Assembly (NCBI GenBank): GCA_037178625.1 | Contig: CM074133.1 | Location: forward strand, 2,480,001-2,544,000 | DNA: 64,000 bases | Source of the DNA: Skeletonema tropicum | Lineage: Eukaryota; Bacillariophyta; Thalassiosirophyceae; Thalassiosirales; Thalassiosiraceae | Reading direction: 5' to 3' | In this document: piece by piece, positions 33,656-45,800 of the stretch | Layout: the number at the start of each line of letters is the position of its first letter | How positions within the stretch are numbered: the stretch's first letter is position 1 | Notes under the pieces: model-generated | The model's input: only the letters and a program-made list of their open reading frames with translations | Told to the model about the DNA's origin: nothing | Database searches by the model: none | Translations under genes and position numbers: made by a program

Positions 33656-35104
33656 TTATTTCTTCTTTGCCGTCGCTTCCACCTTCGTATTCTCTCGTTT
33701 TACTCTGAGACTAAAGTTGAGCTTCTCTTCCTTCTTGAGCAAATCATTCTTGAAATCAAAGTCTTTTGCGTAGACAGTTTTCATAATGAAAGATTTGTCA
33801 AAGTCAATAGCAGCACGATGACATTTCAAAACCTTCTTCAGCGTTTCAATTCTCTTGTGCGGAATGGGTGCATCCTCACTTGAATTACCTTCTGTCTCCT
33901 TGGTATTCTTTGCCTCAATCTCCAACATCTTATATGTCTCCATGTAACCTCTTGCCCTGGCACTGAACTTACGAATGAGATCCACAGTGAGAACCTCTCT
34001 TGAAATACACTTGTCGACCAATGCAAGGAAATCAGCAGTCGTTTTCTTGATTGTCCTACCAGTTGCTGCATTGAACAGTGTTAAATCATTGAGCAGCCTT
34101 GCCGCTTTGTCGCAACAAGCTTGGAATGGAAACCCAACTCGATACTCGGCAAGTGCTATTGAATACGCAACCCTGAGGTATAAACATTTATTGCGTAAGT
34201 CAAATAAGGCATGCTTTGTCAATTTACTATCTTCGTGCAAGTCAATGACGCCTGCTTCTTCGTATCCATTTGCTGATTGCCCCACCAGTGTAAGTGATTC
34301 AACCAATTGCACTAGTCCGTTGTACACATCGGCACCTTCTTCAAATCCGAAGAGAGCTGCTGCTTCAGGTGACTGCCATATAATATTCGGAGTCTGGTTG
34401 TTGCTGCTGTTATCGCCGTCTATATCGCCACTGCTGTTGTTATTGTCGTCGTCTTCGTCTTCATCTTCGTCGTCAACTTGATTATTCTCATCCTCTAATC
34501 TACCCACGTTGGTGACGAATGGCACGAGAGGGCTCTGCTGCTGCTCAACTAGTCGTTGCGAGCGCCTTGTTCTTTTTTGTGGAGTAGGAGTAATTGGTGC
34601 AGCCGCTGATGATTTTGTTGCTTCTTTACGTTTGTTCTCATTATTTTTGTTCTTCTTCTTACCAGCGCATCCATCGTCGGGAAATGATACTTGCTCCGGC
34701 TTGTTGCAAGATCGCTGCCGATTATTAGTTGCACTGTAACTCTGTATATGTTCTATTTCTGTGCACAATAACTCTGCTGCGCGTATTGGTTCGTTGGGCA
34801 CTTTCTCTCCCTTTCCAAAGTAGTAATAGTGCACCATCCGGCGTAATGACGAATTGAATGGACATGATGTTGTGAAATTTTTGTGGTATATCTTGTGTAC
34901 ATTGCTGCTGTTGAAAGGTCCGGCTGCCTTGTTCAGACGCTGCACGAGTTTGTTCCGTAAGGTATTGTCTTTATCTACATTCGTATAGTGTCTGTGCAAT
35001 ATCTCTACCAACGACTGGTCGCAAATCCACCTGCCGCGATAAGTGTCACTTTTACTGATGAGCCGTGTGAAAAGGTATTCAAAAAGTGTATTACCATCGT
35101 TCAT
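33656..35104 (-). CDS. Unknown protein with acidic middle and helical C-terminal half
   Basis: A 482-residue intronless protein from the ATG at 35104; I do not recognise it. Residues 1-130 are globular-looking (SLVEILHRHYTNVDKDNTLR, RMVHYYYFGKGEKVPNEPIR). Residues 130-190 are basic and Ser/Thr-rich with likely nuclear signals (KKNKNNENKRKEATK, KRTRRSQR). Residues 205-240 are almost all Asp/Glu/Asn. The C-terminal half is helical, with NKCLYLRVAYSIALAEYRVG and DLIRKFSARARGYMETYKML. The acidic patch plus basic segments suggests a nuclear factor; nothing more can be supported. An open frame on the same strand at 35133-35447 lacks an early ATG and may be upstream exon or leader. Confidence 0.6.
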   Translation of the reverse strand: MNDGNTLFEYLFTRLISKSDTYRGRWICDQSLVEILHRHYTNVDKDNTLRNKLVQRLNKAAGPFNSSNVHKIYHKNFTTSCPFNSSLRRMVHYYYFGKGEKVPNEPIRAAELLCTEIEHIQSYSATNNRQRSCNKPEQVSFPDDGCAGKKKNKNNENKRKEATKSSAAAPITPTPQKRTRRSQRLVEQQQSPLVPFVTNVGRLEDENNQVDDEDEDEDDDNNNSSGDIDGDNSSNNQTPNIIWQSPEAAALFGFEEGADVYNGLVQLVESLTLVGQSANGYEEAGVIDLHEDSKLTKHALFDLRNKCLYLRVAYSIALAEYRVGFPFQACCDKAARLLNDLTLFNAATGRTIKKTTADFLALVDKCISREVLTVDLIRKFSARARGYMETYKMLEIEAKNTKETEGNSSEDAPIPHKRIETLKKVLKCHRAAIDFDKSFIMKTVYAKDFDFKNDLLKKEEKLNFSLRVKRENTKVEATAKKK

Positions 35105-35936
35105 GATTACAATCTTTAGTCAACCTAATTGGCTATTTTGGATCTAGACATGCAAGAGAGGTTAATTTATCCTTTTGGTTGAGTAAATATTCAACTTGTT
35201 GTGCGTAGTACGCTCCGGCATTTGGCCATGGTTGGCATCTTTTTGCGCGGAGTGGCTCTTGTTGAGGGGTGAGTTGGGAGAAATCGGCCCAATGGGTTTT
35301 TATAAGACTCACTACGTCATTTGTACCTAACATACGTAGGAATTCGAAACTTGAACGGCTATCCGAAAATCCGTGAAAACAGCTGTATCTGTTAAGTGAA
35401 AAGAATTGTGCGGGAGGTGGGATCGGGACGCTCCTGTCCGGTTTCAAGAAGGTTTTTCCTTTTCTCCGGAAAATCTAAACCATTTTTGCGGAAAAAGATA
35501 CCACGCGATAGGTTTTATTGTATCAGCCAGCGCCATTCTTGAGATTCAAGTTCTTCTTGCATTTTGGTCAGTGTGGTGTCGAGCGGGGTAGGTAAAAAGC
35601 TCCTCCCTCCAGCCCAGTCAGTATTATATATAGCAAATGCATCGTTTTGGGTGTATGTCGTGGATTACCTCGACCTCGGTGGTGGTGGGACAGGAAAGAT
35701 AGTAAAGTTATGTCAAAGTTAGACATTGTTCTCCTCTAGTCTCCCAACCAACTGAGCCGCATGTTAAGTATAAACGGTGTTGATGAATAACCTGAACAGC
35801 CTAATGCACATGGAACATAATCCATTTTGTGCCTGGCAAATTAAGTCACATAAATATTTCCTAATTATAAGCTCTCGTCCTCACAATCTAGTCATGGCCA
35901 TGGACAAGAATAATCTGACCATGCATCTCACGAACT
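35105..35936. other. Gap 35.1-35.9 kb, with a weak open frame
   Basis: Between two leftward genes. A leftward open frame at 35133-35447 (104 codons, first ATG only mid-frame) contains FLRMLGTNDVVSLIKTHWAD. It is unrecognised and may be non-coding or an exon of the 33656-35104 gene. One copy of the recurring motif ATTCCTACGT (reverse orientation) lies near 35334-35345. The segment 35839-35936 is duplicated at 42225-42320. Confidence 0.35.
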
Positions 35937-38900
35937 TTAAACCTGGAAACGACGACGAATACCCACTCCTTCACTCCTAAAATCTTTCAACATATCACGT
36001 CTGTTTGCGTATTCTTTCAAAAGCACGCCATTGCCTCCATCAACTTCGTCCACATCCTCGAACACAGACTTAACCCTCTTTGTGTTCACAATCTGAATAT
36101 TTTCCCGTCGGACTGCATCCCACAGACTCTCGCTAGAATCCTTCTTCTTGTTTACTTCTTCAGGCATATTCTTGGGCTTAGCTCCTCCGTAGCTTTCACT
36201 CACAAAGTCAAGCTTATGTGACGAGTAACCTGTGGCAGCAGCGACTACGAAAGCGGACATTTCCAAACAAATGTGAGAAAGATCAAGCTTGGTTCATATT
36301 ATTTAGAAGTGCAATCTGTAACTAACTTACGGAGTTCTACAGTGGAACGTGCTTTAGCAACTACGGCACTAACTTTTGGACCGCCACAGAAGACAAGCAA
36401 TGTCGAGCTGTAAGCGGAATGACGTTCAGCTATAGAAAGAGAGGTGGAGGTTGAAGTTAATAAAACATTTTAACTTGTATGCATAAGAAATCATATTGAA
36501 AAATACTTACTAAGGTCCAAGACATAATCTTCAACGATCTTGCCGAGTTTGGGCCTGATGAATACGACTTTCCTGTTCTTGAACAATGCATAGTCACGAA
36601 TCTGGGCCCTGAATGATGCCGCTTCGCTTCTGTTCTTATCGGTTATGTAAATTGTGATATCCAGTACTTCTCGCGCATAGTCTTCTCCCCATTGCTTCAC
36701 TAACAACTCATATGTCTCGTTGATCTCGGGTAGGATTTGGCGAGCAATTTTGACAGTTTTCACTGACCAAATGAAGCGTAGGTCTACAAGCAATAGGTGA
36801 AGTTAGAACAGGATAAGTTCAGCACAATTAGCACAGAGACAACCCTTCTCAAGCACTTACGTTCGACAGACTCCTTCAAGGTGTGCTGAGCCTCGGTATC
36901 CAATGTCTTCTGGTAGAAGCGAAAGGTGATGTATCCATTCAAAAGCGACAAAGTGATAACTTGACCAATACTGAGAGAGCTTTGCAAACTATAGTGCCAG
37001 TCGGCGAATGGGACGATGATAGAGATTGCCGCATCGATGTATGATTGGAAACTAACTCCGTCCCAGCTGTGAATGTGTGTTATTTACGACAGAGAAATAG
37101 TGAGTCACAATGCCGTCCACTATCGCAAAAAGTAAGTCTCAAAAACTTGATGAATTTTACTCACATAAAGAACGAACATAGAAAGAAGATGGCGTGAAGC
37201 AGCAAAGTCATTATCTCAATGACGTGGAGCATGCCGATACTAACATCAGCAGTGGTCAAGTTCCAACTCAAGTTGAGACTGAAGACAGTCACACTGACAG
37301 AGTAAAAAAAGTGAGAATCGTCTTCCCATCTACAACGTTGTTTGTTGATACGAATATTATTAGACAGGAATATTCAAGCCGGGTAATCACAAAGTGTGAA
37401 GCACATTAAACTTACACATTGACTTCGTTGCATTGAATGTTGCAATTTTCAGCGCTGCCTTGTTGCGGAGGGAAAAGCGCTCGGATTCTACATCAAGATG
37501 CACGGCAGTCATACTGCAAGAGAAGTGGCAGACATGTAGTGAGTAATCAAGATGTGCAGATTTGTAACAGAAGGCACCTTACTCTTTCAATCATTTACCT
37601 TGACTGAATCGATTGCCGCCTCGCGAAGGATTTGAGAGAATTAGCCGACTTTGCCTTCAGAGCCTCGTCCAAATCTTGACCATTTGAAGTCATGAATCCT
37701 TTCAATGCCGAAACAAGATGACTAACAATAGAACCATGTTTGTCTTCCTGTGCACCTATGATGTTGATCTTTCGTTTCTTTTCCTCAGAAAGCTCAGAAA
37801 AATAGTGTTCAGGCTCAATCATCACCATCCTACGAACATGCTGCTTGAGGAGACTGGTGCAGGGGACAATTCCTGATATAATTTAATATTATGTTGACAG
37901 TGTGTGAGAGAAGAGTAGTAAGCTGGGGTGATGAGGCACAGTAACGGTATAAGACTCACCTGTACCCGTTCCGATTGCAACAACGTTCGTGTAAGATGAG
38001 TCCTTGACAAGTGCTGTGCCATACGGCCCAAGGAGATTGATGAACATCTTTTGGTGTTTGTCCTTGTTCTGAAGTTCAGTCCAGAGACGATCAGTCCAAC
38101 TCTGCTCGCCGAAAACCTCGATGTAGAACTCAACAGCGTTCGAGTCCGGGTCAGATGCAATCGAAAAGGGATGCCAAGTCCTATCGATGGAATCAACTTG
38201 TAGGAAGGCACTTGAGGAATAATAGAAAAGATTGTTTGTGAAGTACGCAATAAAGAGTAAGCACGTTTAGCCCACAAACACAAAAGCAAAATAAATTCGT
38301 GATACACCTTACAAGAACTTACTACTGTCCAGGTTGAAACATAAAGAGAGGTGGTCGTTTCACCTTCAAAATGAGCATCTTGGATCCTTCACGCCCCTCG
38401 ACTGTGGTAAATGAAGTTACTCGTGTCTTGAACCTGTACAAAGAAGTCACATAGAATATGCAGAAAAGATAGTATAAGTATTCATCAGTCAGTTGAACTT
38501 GGCTTGCAGCAGTTAAAAATGGGACATCATGTGCTCTCACCTCTGGTTGAACCACATCATTGCATAATCGCAAAGATAATATATGAGGGGTGCAGCGAAC
38601 CACTTGAACGTTTGGCTTCTGTCTTTCTTCCCGCTTCTCTGCGCAATGTCAAATGTGTGTGCTGTCGGGAGCCGGGAAAGAAAATGATGAGACGCCTAGG
38701 ACGAATGGCAAAGCAGGGTCCAAACATCATGCAGAATATACTCACCAACTGCGAGTGCATACATAGCAAGGAAGAGGAAGTGAACTCCATAAAACAATTC
38801 ATATGGAATTGAGTGTCGAAAGAACGCCGTTCCTGCCATGAGCAGCTAGATAGAAGGGAGAAAGAGGTGAAGATGAAAGTTAGAGTTGGATATGCAGGAT

Positions 38901-40350
38901 ACTCTCGTATCTTTCCTGTGAGTGGGGTAGAAACATGTATACTGAAAGTTACAAGGAGTCCAAGAATACAATACCCGGTAATCATGATTTCGGAGGTAAA
39001 TTTGTCACAGAACGCCTGTTCTCCCTCAGAACAAGACAAACCGAAGAAGATGAAGAATACGATCGTAGCCGAGAAGACGATTGAGACCATGGTGTATCCA
39101 AGGTGGATGTGGATGCGAAGAGATTTATCAAGAGGCAAATACTTGTTCAACTTGCTTTTGGAGAAAGTGGCAATTGTGTATCTGCTCATTGTGAAGGGAA
39201 TGAGGGCCATCTGGAAGAGAACTAAACAGAAGAGATAAAAGTATTCGACATGAATGAGCGAGTCTATTTCAAAGCATCTGAGAACAATAGTAAGAAGACA
39301 GCAACGTACTGGCATGCATCGAACCGAATTCAATAGGTGGAACGAGTCGTTTCGCCCAGTATCTTGGTGCTCCTTCGGGGACGGCATCCTCTTGTTGCTG
39401 GAACTTGATCAGAGCAAAGTGAGCTAAAATAATGACGGAACAGTTTCAAGTGATTAAGTTAGCACGAGGTAATAAGACACACTCCTACCTTGAATGGGCA
39501 AGACGATAGATAAGAATGTGCACTCACCCCAAATCACCATAGTAGCTACGAAATGAGAGCAGCAGAGCAGAATCATTTTCCTCTCGCTGTACAACCAAGT
39601 GACAAAACGAAAGACGCGGCCGAACGACATGAACTTCTTAGCATCTTCGAAGATTGATCCTCCCAAAATCGAATTCCTCCTTTGAAATCTTTGCCTTTGA
39701 GGGGCCACGTTCACATCCTTTTCCTTCTGCTGCTGCTTCTCATTCCCACCTACTTGCACACCTTTGAACATCATCTCGAACTCTTCATAATCAATATCAC
39801 CGTTTCCGTCCGCATCCACCTCTGCAATCATGGCTGACAGTTCTTCATCAGTCAGATCATATCCAAGCGTAGCCATCAACTGCGCTAGCTCATCCTGATC
39901 GATAGTTCCACTTCCGTCTGCATCATAGAGGTCAAACATCTGTCGAAGTTGTTGCTCGAAGCTCATGGTAGTTTTTGTCTTCATCGAATCAATGATGGAT
40001 TGAAACTCGGCCAAATCGATTGTGCCATTCTTGTCCGTATCTACTGTCAAGACAATCTTGTTCAACTTTTCTTCGTCTTCTTCGAGTCCTAAACTCTGAA
40101 GGAGGTCCTTGAGTTCTTCATAAGATAGTTTGCCATCTCCATCATTGTCGGCTTTACGAAATGCTTCGACGAGGAACAGATCGGGAGCTGACGCTGGCAA
40201 AGGTTGACCTTCAGGTTGGCCTTCAAGATTCGGGCATTTGCTGTCGTCTAATGCCATGTCGAAAGAGGCGGACACAGGATTTTTCTCCCCAACTCCAACG
40301 CTAGGATCGGCAGGGGCTGAGGCTGAGGCTATGGTAGGAGACTTATGCAT
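35937..40350 (-). CDS. EF-hand NADPH oxidase (red-lineage RBOH/NOX)
   Basis: Fourteen exons by GT-AG splicing: 40350-39528, 39423-39310, 39221-38943, 38832-38746, 38661-38541, 38433-38323, 38210-37960, 37872-37599, 37513-37418, 37329-37165, 37066-36861, 36783-36511, 36429-36331 and 36229-35937. The total is 3,192 nt, 1,063 residues. The last acceptor could be 15 nt earlier. Four EF-hand loops lie at residues 68-79, 104-115, 143-154 and 179-190. The heme-binding ferric-reductase region has His in RIHIHLGYTMV and GVHFLFLAMYALAV. FAD binding is FQPGQYAFLQVD with HPFSIAS; NADPH binding is AIGTGTGIVP, with LLVFCGGPK near the end. Between these, residues about 720-840 carry extra membrane-like helices. 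The enzyme passes electrons across a membrane to make superoxide, under Ca2+ control via the EF-hands. Confidence 0.85.
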
Positions 40351-41925
40351 CGCGGTGCAGGTGCAGAACGTCTAGAGAGAGATGCGTTATGGTGTTTATG
40401 ATGGTAGTAATGTAGAGATACTTATGACTGTTGTTCCCTTCCAGATGATTAAAGATTTTTGTGCAGACAAAATTCAGAGGACGGCCGGCAGGTAGATGCC
40501 GTCGCGGCTGCGACGGGGCTACTGAAGAAGTATGAGAGAGGTAGCTTGACATGGACAGGAGAAGAGAAGGCTGAAATTCATAACGTAGGAATTCATACAT
40601 ACTCTTCCTTGCAGATCTTTTTGCTTTCACCACTCACCAAGTTCACGTTGAAGTTGAACTCGGCGGTTCACGGCGACGGTTAGCGTCTCTTGGACTTTTT
40701 TGGAAAAGTCCAAGAATGTTACATAACATATCACGAAATTGCTATTTTATTCTGTTTCTTTATGTGTGTATTGTACTCCTAAAATGACGAGAGATGTAAC
40801 GGTCTTGACGCAAGGCTGAACCGTTGTGTGAAGAACATATCTTATTATTTAGTCGCGTGCGCGGAACTGCTTGATTTTATGTAGATTTTCTTGTGGACAA
40901 GTTCCCAAGGTGACACCTCGGACATGATGCTGTCTCCCCCTTGGTACTTGGTACAGCCCCAGCCCAGAAACGACATCATATTGATTCCTACGTATCTCTC
41001 TCTAGTTTGCACCTGAATCGGACTTTCTTATTTCATATTACAAAAAATCCCGCCTCTTTTATTTGCTCCATGCACGATTTCGCAGCACAGACAACATCAT
41101 CACAAACACGAACATGAGGAAATGAACCAAAACACCATGTTGATGGCATAGCGGTAAACATCGCATCCCCTTTTTTTAAGTACACAGATTTGCATTTCGC
41201 GCTGTATAACTGCCTGCAGCTGAAGTTATGAGGCAACTTAATGAATAGGCCGGGATGCCTTTTAGATTCCCCATCAAAAAGTCACAAGTCACATGAGAAA
41301 AAGTCAACCAGAAGGAGCGCAAATCTCCCGATGTGTCGTCCGATACCACGCCCGTAACACCAAGAGATCGTCCTCTCTCCACCAACCCTCGCCGCCGCTT
41401 ATACATATAGACATTTTGTGTCGGTGTGGTTCATTGTTACATAGTGACTTCATAAGGCCATAGCACTCCGTCGGGCACCAACATTGCTGCTACACACCAC
41501 ATCATCGATTACATACAAATGTCACCAATTTCGTTGTTCTATTCCGACCTCTAATCATGACGAGACAACTAAACACGGCAGAAGAGCTCTCAATATAGCA
41601 TTTAAGGATCATCTTTGTACCGTGAAGTTGACAATAGAGATGATTTCACTGCCTACACTACCATCGGCGAACTCAGCCTTGGTATCAACATCGCCCGAAA
41701 CATGGCCATTCCTCGAACAAATTCCAATGGTTTCGTTATTCAAATCAACATTACTATCCGAAAACAATGACACAACAACTACTTTATTTAATTGAAGAGA
41801 TATGGTCGTGGCTGGACTCGTAGTTCGATTAGGGTGGAATAGGCGCACATTCGGATGGATTGCAAGCGTTCGCCCAAGCTGCAGATGGTAATTTTTGTCT
41901 AGCAGCTTGCAGGAAGAGAAAACAT
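40351..41925. other. Gap 40.35-41.9 kb
   Basis: A 1.6-kb stretch upstream of the NADPH oxidase without a convincing gene. It holds two copies of the recurring ATTCCTACGT motif (reverse near 40586, forward near 40985) and a 12-bp perfect hairpin at 40688-40715. A leftward 79-codon frame at 41609-41848 (HVSGDVDTKAEFADGSVG) looks protein-like and could be an eroded gene end. Confidence 0.4.
40688..40715. repeat. Perfect 12-bp hairpin with 4-nt loop
   Basis: The arm TCTTGGACTTTT (40688-40699), loop TTGG and arm AAAAGTCCAAGA (40704-40715) are fully complementary. It lies about 340 bp upstream of the NADPH oxidase start codon. No function is implied by sequence alone. Confidence 0.7.
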
Positions 41926-42227
41926 TGGTTCAGGAATCAAATGACCAATGAGGTTGCTCAAAGCTCTGACAGCAAGTACAGCACTACGTGTGTTGTCTCG
42001 ACCGCCTCCAACAATAGCTCCTGGCGTTCCTCCGTCGACGCAATAATCAGTGACAACACGAAGCAGGCTCTCGGAGACAGGATCAGTTGCAATACTCTCC
42101 TTCATGAAGTCTGGTCCAGCAGCTAACGATGCAATGTTGCCAACAGATGATCGAAGAGTGAAAACTCCGTACTTGTACCCACTTCCGCCGCGACCAGAAA
42201 GAGTGTTATGGAGGAGGCCGACAATTT
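41926..42227 (-). pseudogene. Copied fragment of the armadillo-repeat gene
   Basis: 302 bp aligning without gaps to 43501-43802 (constant offset 1,575) with about six mismatches. It covers an internal coding part of the armadillo gene on the same strand, including the stretch read as VTDYCVDGGTPGAIVGGG. It has no start, no continuation and ends abruptly where a fragment of another gene begins, so it is non-functional. Confidence 0.9.
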
Positions 42228-42424
42228 AAGTCACATAAATATTTCTTAATTATAAGCTCTCGTCCTCACAATCTAGTCATGGCCATGGACAAGAATCTGA
42301 CCATGCATCTCACGAACTTTAAACCTGGAAACGACGACGAATACCCACTCCTTCAGTCTCTTTCGACAGATCACATCTGTTTGCGTATTCTTTCAAAAGC
42401 ACGCCATTGCCTCCATCAACTTCG
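42225..42424 (-). pseudogene. Copied fragment of the NADPH oxidase 3' end
   Basis: About 200 bp matching 35839-36048. It holds the last 35 or so codons of the NADPH oxidase, the stop codon and about 100 bp of 3' flank, with a 3-bp deletion and several changes. It is joined directly to the armadillo fragment; the few bases shared at the junction are counted in both fragments. Confidence 0.9.
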
Positions 42425-42894
42425 GACATGGCTATTTTTTCTTGCACCCGACAGCTCTTCTCTTTTCCTATTTCCTTTTTTGTTCTCGATGGATTGCCAA
42501 GCGAGCGAGCGCAAGCGTTCTGCCCGGGCAGGGCGGGCTGCAGACCTGCCCCACCAGAACGCAGGTGTTGAGGAAATGTTTTGGCCACATGAAGATAACT
42601 ACAGAAGGAGTGCAAAGAATGTTCGGTGTTGTTGGTGATACTTTGTCTATCAGCTTGCATAAAAAGAAAACATTGTTGCGTACGCTTTTGACTTGATATG
42701 ACATGTAACTTTACCTTAATGGAATATTTATAAATATGCACATGGATTCAGGACGCACATGAAAAAGATGGGCTGATTCCGATTGCAATAGAAATACATA
42801 GATTATCATAAACTAGAATTCACATAGTGTTCATAGTAATAATGAAGCTTGATTTTTATCATGATATGTCTCTATTTTGTGCACGCAAAATATC
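42425..42894. other. Gap 42.4-42.9 kb
   Basis: No gene recognised. A GC-rich patch at about 42495-42560 differs in composition from its AT-rich surroundings and could be a mobile-element remnant. Confidence 0.3.
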
Positions 42895-45800
42895 TCAGTG
42901 TTGAGATGAGTCATTGAGAGCTGCAGTGTAGGCGACTTGGAGCTCGTCTGACCACTGAAAGTTGGAATCGGGTTCCTCCCCTTCATTGCACCACCGCCCT
43001 CGTCTGAAGCACCACGCACGACTGTCATGAAACTGTCGGCCACCGAAAGGATCGCAGGGAACAACATATCTTCTGCCAGTTCTGCCATCAGTCAACAGGA
43101 ATGTCCTCACAGACGCATTGCTGCCAGCAGATGCATCTGAAATGGACATAGCGTCTTCCTCTTTCGGGGTTTGTGGGCGAGTGTCATTTTCGGTATTGTT
43201 CCCTTGGTCAGAAGGCACGTGAAGATCCATTCCGCAAGGGAATGGAGATAAGAACCTCCTTGCAAGAGAAAGCCCAATGCCACCTATGTCGTTGCTCATG
43301 TCATCTTCGGGAGAGGAATCACTGCAAGCGCTACCGTTTCCTGTGCCCATGTTTTTCCCACCCTCCACTCGAATACGAGCAGAATGAGCCATGTTGAGAG
43401 TATTGTTATCAATATCGGGATGGGTACTCAACTCAAACGACCGAAGCGCCTTGATCAGTTGATCATCCATTACTGGTCCAAATGGCATCGCAGCACAACC
43501 TGGTTCAGGAATCAAATGACCAATGAGGTTGCTCAAAGCTCTGACAGCAAGTACAGCACTACGAGTGTCGTCTCGACCGCCTCCAACAATAGCTCCTGGC
43601 GTTCCTCCGTCGACGCAATAATCAGTGACAACACGAAGCAGGCTCTCGAAGACAGGATCAGTTGCAATTCTCTCCTTCATGAAGTCTGGTCCAGCAGCTA
43701 ACGATGCAATGCAGCCAACAGATGATCGAAGAGTGAAAACTCCGTACTTGTACCCACTTCCGCCGCGACCAGAAAGAGTGTTATGGAGGAGGCCGACAAT
43801 TTTTGGAATGACGTTTTCAGTTTGACGGAGCAGGTTGTAGGTTTTGTCCCCTGTTTCGTATTGACAAACAAATGTTACTGCCATAGCTGCCTTGAGGCTC
43901 TGGTAGTGATCGAGTGATAACAATGGGGCAAGGAGATCTACTATTCCTTCCTGTAGCAAAGCTGGGACTACATCATCGCACTGTGCCATATTCATTAGGA
44001 AGCCCACACACCACGAGGCAGTCTGACCCCTCCATTGGGTAGGATCGGGACCAGCCTCTTGCAAGACATGCATCAAAGGCTCCAATGAACCAGCTTGCAG
44101 TAACGGAACCGCATTCTCGGGAGACTCCGCAAGCAACGTCAACGCAGCAACACACTTGAAACGAGCTTCTGTCTTGGTATCTTCCTTGGCTACTGAAACA
44201 AGAGCGGGAAGAATATCACCGCGTCGAACAACTGGCACTTGATTCTTCATCTCGGCAGCAAAACTCCACAAAATAGAACAAGCCTTCGTTCTTGCCTCGG
44301 CCGTGTCTGTTCGGATGACAGTGAGGATAGACTCGACGAAGCCAGGATAGTTGAACATAGGGATCTTATTATCGTAGCCAATAGCCAGATTTGACAGTGC
44401 AGAGCATGCCTTCACACGTGCTTCGAAACTCGGATCTTTAGGATTCACGTCTGCATCGATTTTCTTGTTGGCCGTTCGTGTAATTACTGCCATGAGCGCA
44501 TCCATCACACCGGGAGTACGGAAAACACGATTCTTGTTCGCCTTGGAGATACTCAAGTTCATTAGGGCAAGGCAAGCGTGGGTGGTGCAGGTTGTTGCGC
44601 CAGTCTCTGGATGGCACGTCGCCTCGGCTACAAATCCAAGTGTATCTACAAGACCGGGTGTTCCAAGCAATGCAGCATCGTTTGCATCGGCGTTGCTCAA
44701 ATTCTTGATACAAGTAGTTGCCTTAAGACGAGCTTCATCCACAACAGATTTTGGAACAGAGGGATTCGATGACGATGTCTTCGGTGCCTTGGTGAAGTGC
44801 CTTCCTAACATGACATCTCGCATGCCTTCCAGGATTTCAGGAACACCAGTGATTTCAACTTTGTTAGATTTGCCACAACTCAAGTTCATGATGGCAATAC
44901 AAGCATGGAGGCGTGCTTTATCAGAGGCGACACAGATGGTGTTATCAATTGAGACACGTGATCCCGGGATGCCACCACAGGCTTCGAACGTTGGAGGGGG
45001 AGCGGGTACGACAGACAGTTTGTCATCGCATGGAATGTGTTGGAGGAAAGGACCTCCCCTTGCAATCAGTGCGAGCATTTCCAATAGGCCTGGAGCAGTC
45101 ATTAAATATCTATCATTTTCTTCGGCTGCAGTCAAGCTTCTGATTGTCTCGACGGCGTACTCTCGTCCTAACCATGAGCTACTGTTGTACGTCTGAACAA
45201 ACTCTAATGAAGCATCACAGCCACTACCAATTTCTAATGCAGTGCTTTGAACGAATTCCAAAATACGAGTGTTCGAGGCGACGGCAACTCGTCGATTGGG
45301 CATTTTAGCATAGTCGGCAAGCATACGTGATCCCAAAGTCTTGAGGTGCGGAGTAGTTAAGGACTCGAGGACATCGACAATACATCCCTTTTCAGCGTAG
45401 TAGGTGAGATCCGAGATGGTTGTGTCTGTTCCAAACATCAACGGTGGTTGGGATACATTATTGAAATCAGACATCTGGTGTCTATTAGTTTCCATCGGCG
45501 CACCCGGAGATACATCGAAGGCCCCAGCTGCGTTGATACTACCCGGCGAGGCAGCAACATTGAGAATTCCTGGGCTTAAAGCTGACATCAAAGATCCTGG
45601 TGACCCCTGTGCGACCATGAGGGGTGATGCTGTCTCATCTTCTAGAGATACATCTGCAGTTGTATCCATCGTCTTGTCCTCTTCCTCTAACTTGCCACTG
45701 AAATCCATCTTGAAAATGGGAGTATACTTGTCGACGCCATCGTCGGTGAAGGTCATCATCGTCTTCGGGGAATGATGTATTATCCAAAACCGAAGGAGAA

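Noticed and set aside
41609..41848. Leftward 79-codon frame as a gene
   Set aside because: Protein-like ending, but no start region or family; kept only as a possible eroded gene end.
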